NCBI GenBank assembly: GCA_025980355.1
Contig: JAICXR010000254.1
Coordinates: 1 to 5,622, forward strand
Direction of reading: 5' to 3'
Length of the DNA: 5,622 nucleotides
Source of the DNA: Chloroflexota bacterium
GTDB lineage: Bacteria; Chloroflexota; UBA4733
Position numbers and translations under genes: made by a program. The stretch's first letter is position 1. Every line of letters starts with the position of its first letter. The notes beneath the pieces were generated by a model. That model worked only from the letters and a program-made list of their open reading frames with translations, was not told where the DNA came from and searched no databases. Of this stretch, positions 4,698 to 5,622 are shown in pieces.

Positions 4698-5609
4698 TCA
4701 CTTACAGCTCTTGTCCATCAAATCTTTCTGGGCTTGCCCAACGATGCTTACAACCGTGGCCATGTCCAATGTGGGGCTGCCGCCTTGGTAGACAACCGCC
4801 AGCTGTTGGGCCACAACGTCACCGAGTTGCTTGCTTGCCGCCATATCGCCCTGCATTAGGGACAAGCGGCCGAGGTTCTCATCACTCCCGGCTACGAATC
4901 CATCGGTACCGAAAAGGCTGGCTCCCATGAGTGCGCCGCCGAAAAGGCCCCTGTCGAAAGTCGCCATACTGGCCGCACAGCCGAGGGGACGAAGGATTGG
5001 ACCGGATTGCGGCAGCGCCTTTTGAATCGCGTTCGTCTGGTCAAGTGAGGTAGAAGAGAGAGAAGTGGCGAATGAGACCAGCGCGTTGGTTTCCAAACCT
5101 GGTTCCGTACCTGCTTTGAATTGGTCGAACGCCTGCTCCATCTGTTGATATCCCTTGTCGTAGTCTCCGGGCTTGCCCATAGCAGCCAGAAGCTGAACGT
5201 CGCCGGGTCTCACGGGCAGGGCAGCGCGTGGCACGGGCGTGGCTGTCGCGGGTACGGGCGTCATGGTCGCCGGCACAGGCGTGACCGCCACCGACACAGG
5301 CGTGACTTTCACCGACACGTGTATAGCGGCCGCGGCTATCATCTTGGTCGATTGCTGCGTTGCATTTGCAACCGGTGCGCTTGTCCCTCCTTGTGAATGA
5401 AGCCCACGATCCAAAGCTATGGCCGTGAGGGCACCGCCCAGCCCCAGGAGAACCAATCCAAGTGCCGCCCCACGAGAAGCAATCCCCATCCATCGCATAC
5501 GGCCGAAGATGAGCCCGTTTAGGCCGAAGAGTATTGCGAGGAAGCCACATGCCGTAATAAAGGGCCACCAGAAGTCGTGATCCCTTCGAGTGGGATTGAC
5601 AGAGATCAC
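4698..5609 (-). CDS. Unrecognised membrane-anchored extracytoplasmic protein
   Basis: A frame of 303 codons from a GTG at 5609 to TGA. I do not recognise the family. Residues 1-12 are short and polar. Two membrane segments follow, about 13-35 (FWWPFITACGFLAILFGLNG) and 47-66 (GAALGLVLLGLGGALTAIAL), with the basic GRMRW stretch between them. A Thr/Pro/Val spacer at about 98-129 is built from four 7-residue units ending in TP. The C-terminal domain (about 130-303) has YDKGYQQMEQAFDQFKAGTE, predicted helical, and a Gly-rich stretch with FGGALMGASLFG. It has Cys in LGCAAS and in the final KSCK, which could pair outside the cell. The layout suggests an anchored domain on the outer face. No ribosome site precedes the GTG, and the frame stays open to the right edge, so the true start may lie outside. 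Codon use is less GC-biased than in the other genes. Confidence 0.65.
   Translation of the reverse strand: MISVNPTRRDHDFWWPFITACGFLAILFGLNGLIFGRMRWMGIASRGAALGLVLLGLGGALTAIALDRGLHSQGGTSAPVANATQQSTKMIAAAAIHVSVKVTPVSVAVTPVPATMTPVPATATPVPRAALPVRPGDVQLLAAMGKPGDYDKGYQQMEQAFDQFKAGTEPGLETNALVSFATSLSSTSLDQTNAIQKALPQSGPILRPLGCAASMATFDRGLFGGALMGASLFGTDGFVAGSDENLGRLSLMQGDMAASKQLGDVVAQQLAVVYQGGSPTLDMATVVSIVGQAQKDLMDKSCK
5235..5318 (-). repeat. Four tandem 21-bp units encoding a Thr-Pro spacer
   Basis: Units at 5235-5255, 5256-5276, 5277-5297 and 5298-5318 share the core GGCGT at the same phase. The last two differ in only a few bases (AGGCGTGACCGCCACCGACA and AGGCGTGACTTTCACCGACA). Each encodes 7 residues ending in TP. 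Because the unit is a multiple of three, gain or loss of copies keeps the frame and changes only spacer length. Confidence 0.8.
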
Positions 5610-5622
5610 CGTGGCGACGCCA

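Noticed and set aside
1..5622. CRISPR array or integration-site duplication of the tRNA 3' end
   Set aside because: No regularly spaced identical repeats of suitable length, and no second copy of the tRNA 3' sequence could be found by eye.

Overview
The window is GC-rich bacterial DNA. It holds a sugar-type ABC transporter whose lipoprotein has a twin-arginine/lipobox signal and a long Ala/Ser/Thr linker, a HEPN-MNT toxin-antitoxin pair, and an ArdC-like gene remnant. This mix suggests a high-GC Chloroflexota (Thermomicrobia-like) chromosome. That placement rests on family resemblance only; no taxonomic marker is present.

Left part, minus strand (1-2206): a carbohydrate ABC uptake operon read right to left. 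The solute-binding lipoprotein (509-2206, GTG start) comes first. After a 98-base gap with a strong 11-bp hairpin comes a MalF-type permease (start TTG at 410), which runs off the left edge. The binding protein would capture a sugar or oligosaccharide outside the membrane and pass it to this permease. The partner permease and the ATPase are not in the window.

Middle, plus strand (2449-3250): a tRNA-Gly(TCC) gene with a recognisable -10 box is followed, only 23 bases after its 3' end, by a compact translation-coupled cassette. The cassette is an 11-codon leader ORF, an MNT nucleotidyltransferase antitoxin (GTG start inside a GTGA overlap) and a HEPN (HepT) RNase toxin overlapping it by 14 bases. 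In this family the MNT protein AMPylates a tyrosine beside the HEPN catalytic His, and RX4HXY with that Tyr is intact here. There is almost no room for a separate promoter, so the pair may be co-transcribed with the tRNA.

Right-middle (3251-4579): a graveyard of mobile-element genes. A C-terminal remnant of an IS1182-like DDE transposase (minus strand) abuts a 5'-truncated ArdC-like antirestriction/metallopeptidase gene (plus strand). Both appear to have lost catalytic residues: the DDE Glu is Gly, and HExxH is QEWAH. Together with the tRNA and the toxin-antitoxin pair this looks like the remains of an integrated element beside a tRNA gene.

Right end, minus strand (4698-5609): an unrecognised membrane-anchored protein with two N-terminal transmembrane segments, a four-fold 21-bp repeat encoding a Thr-Pro-rich spacer, and a C-terminal extracytoplasmic domain. 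Its codon use looks less GC-biased than that of its neighbours. The true start could lie beyond the right edge.
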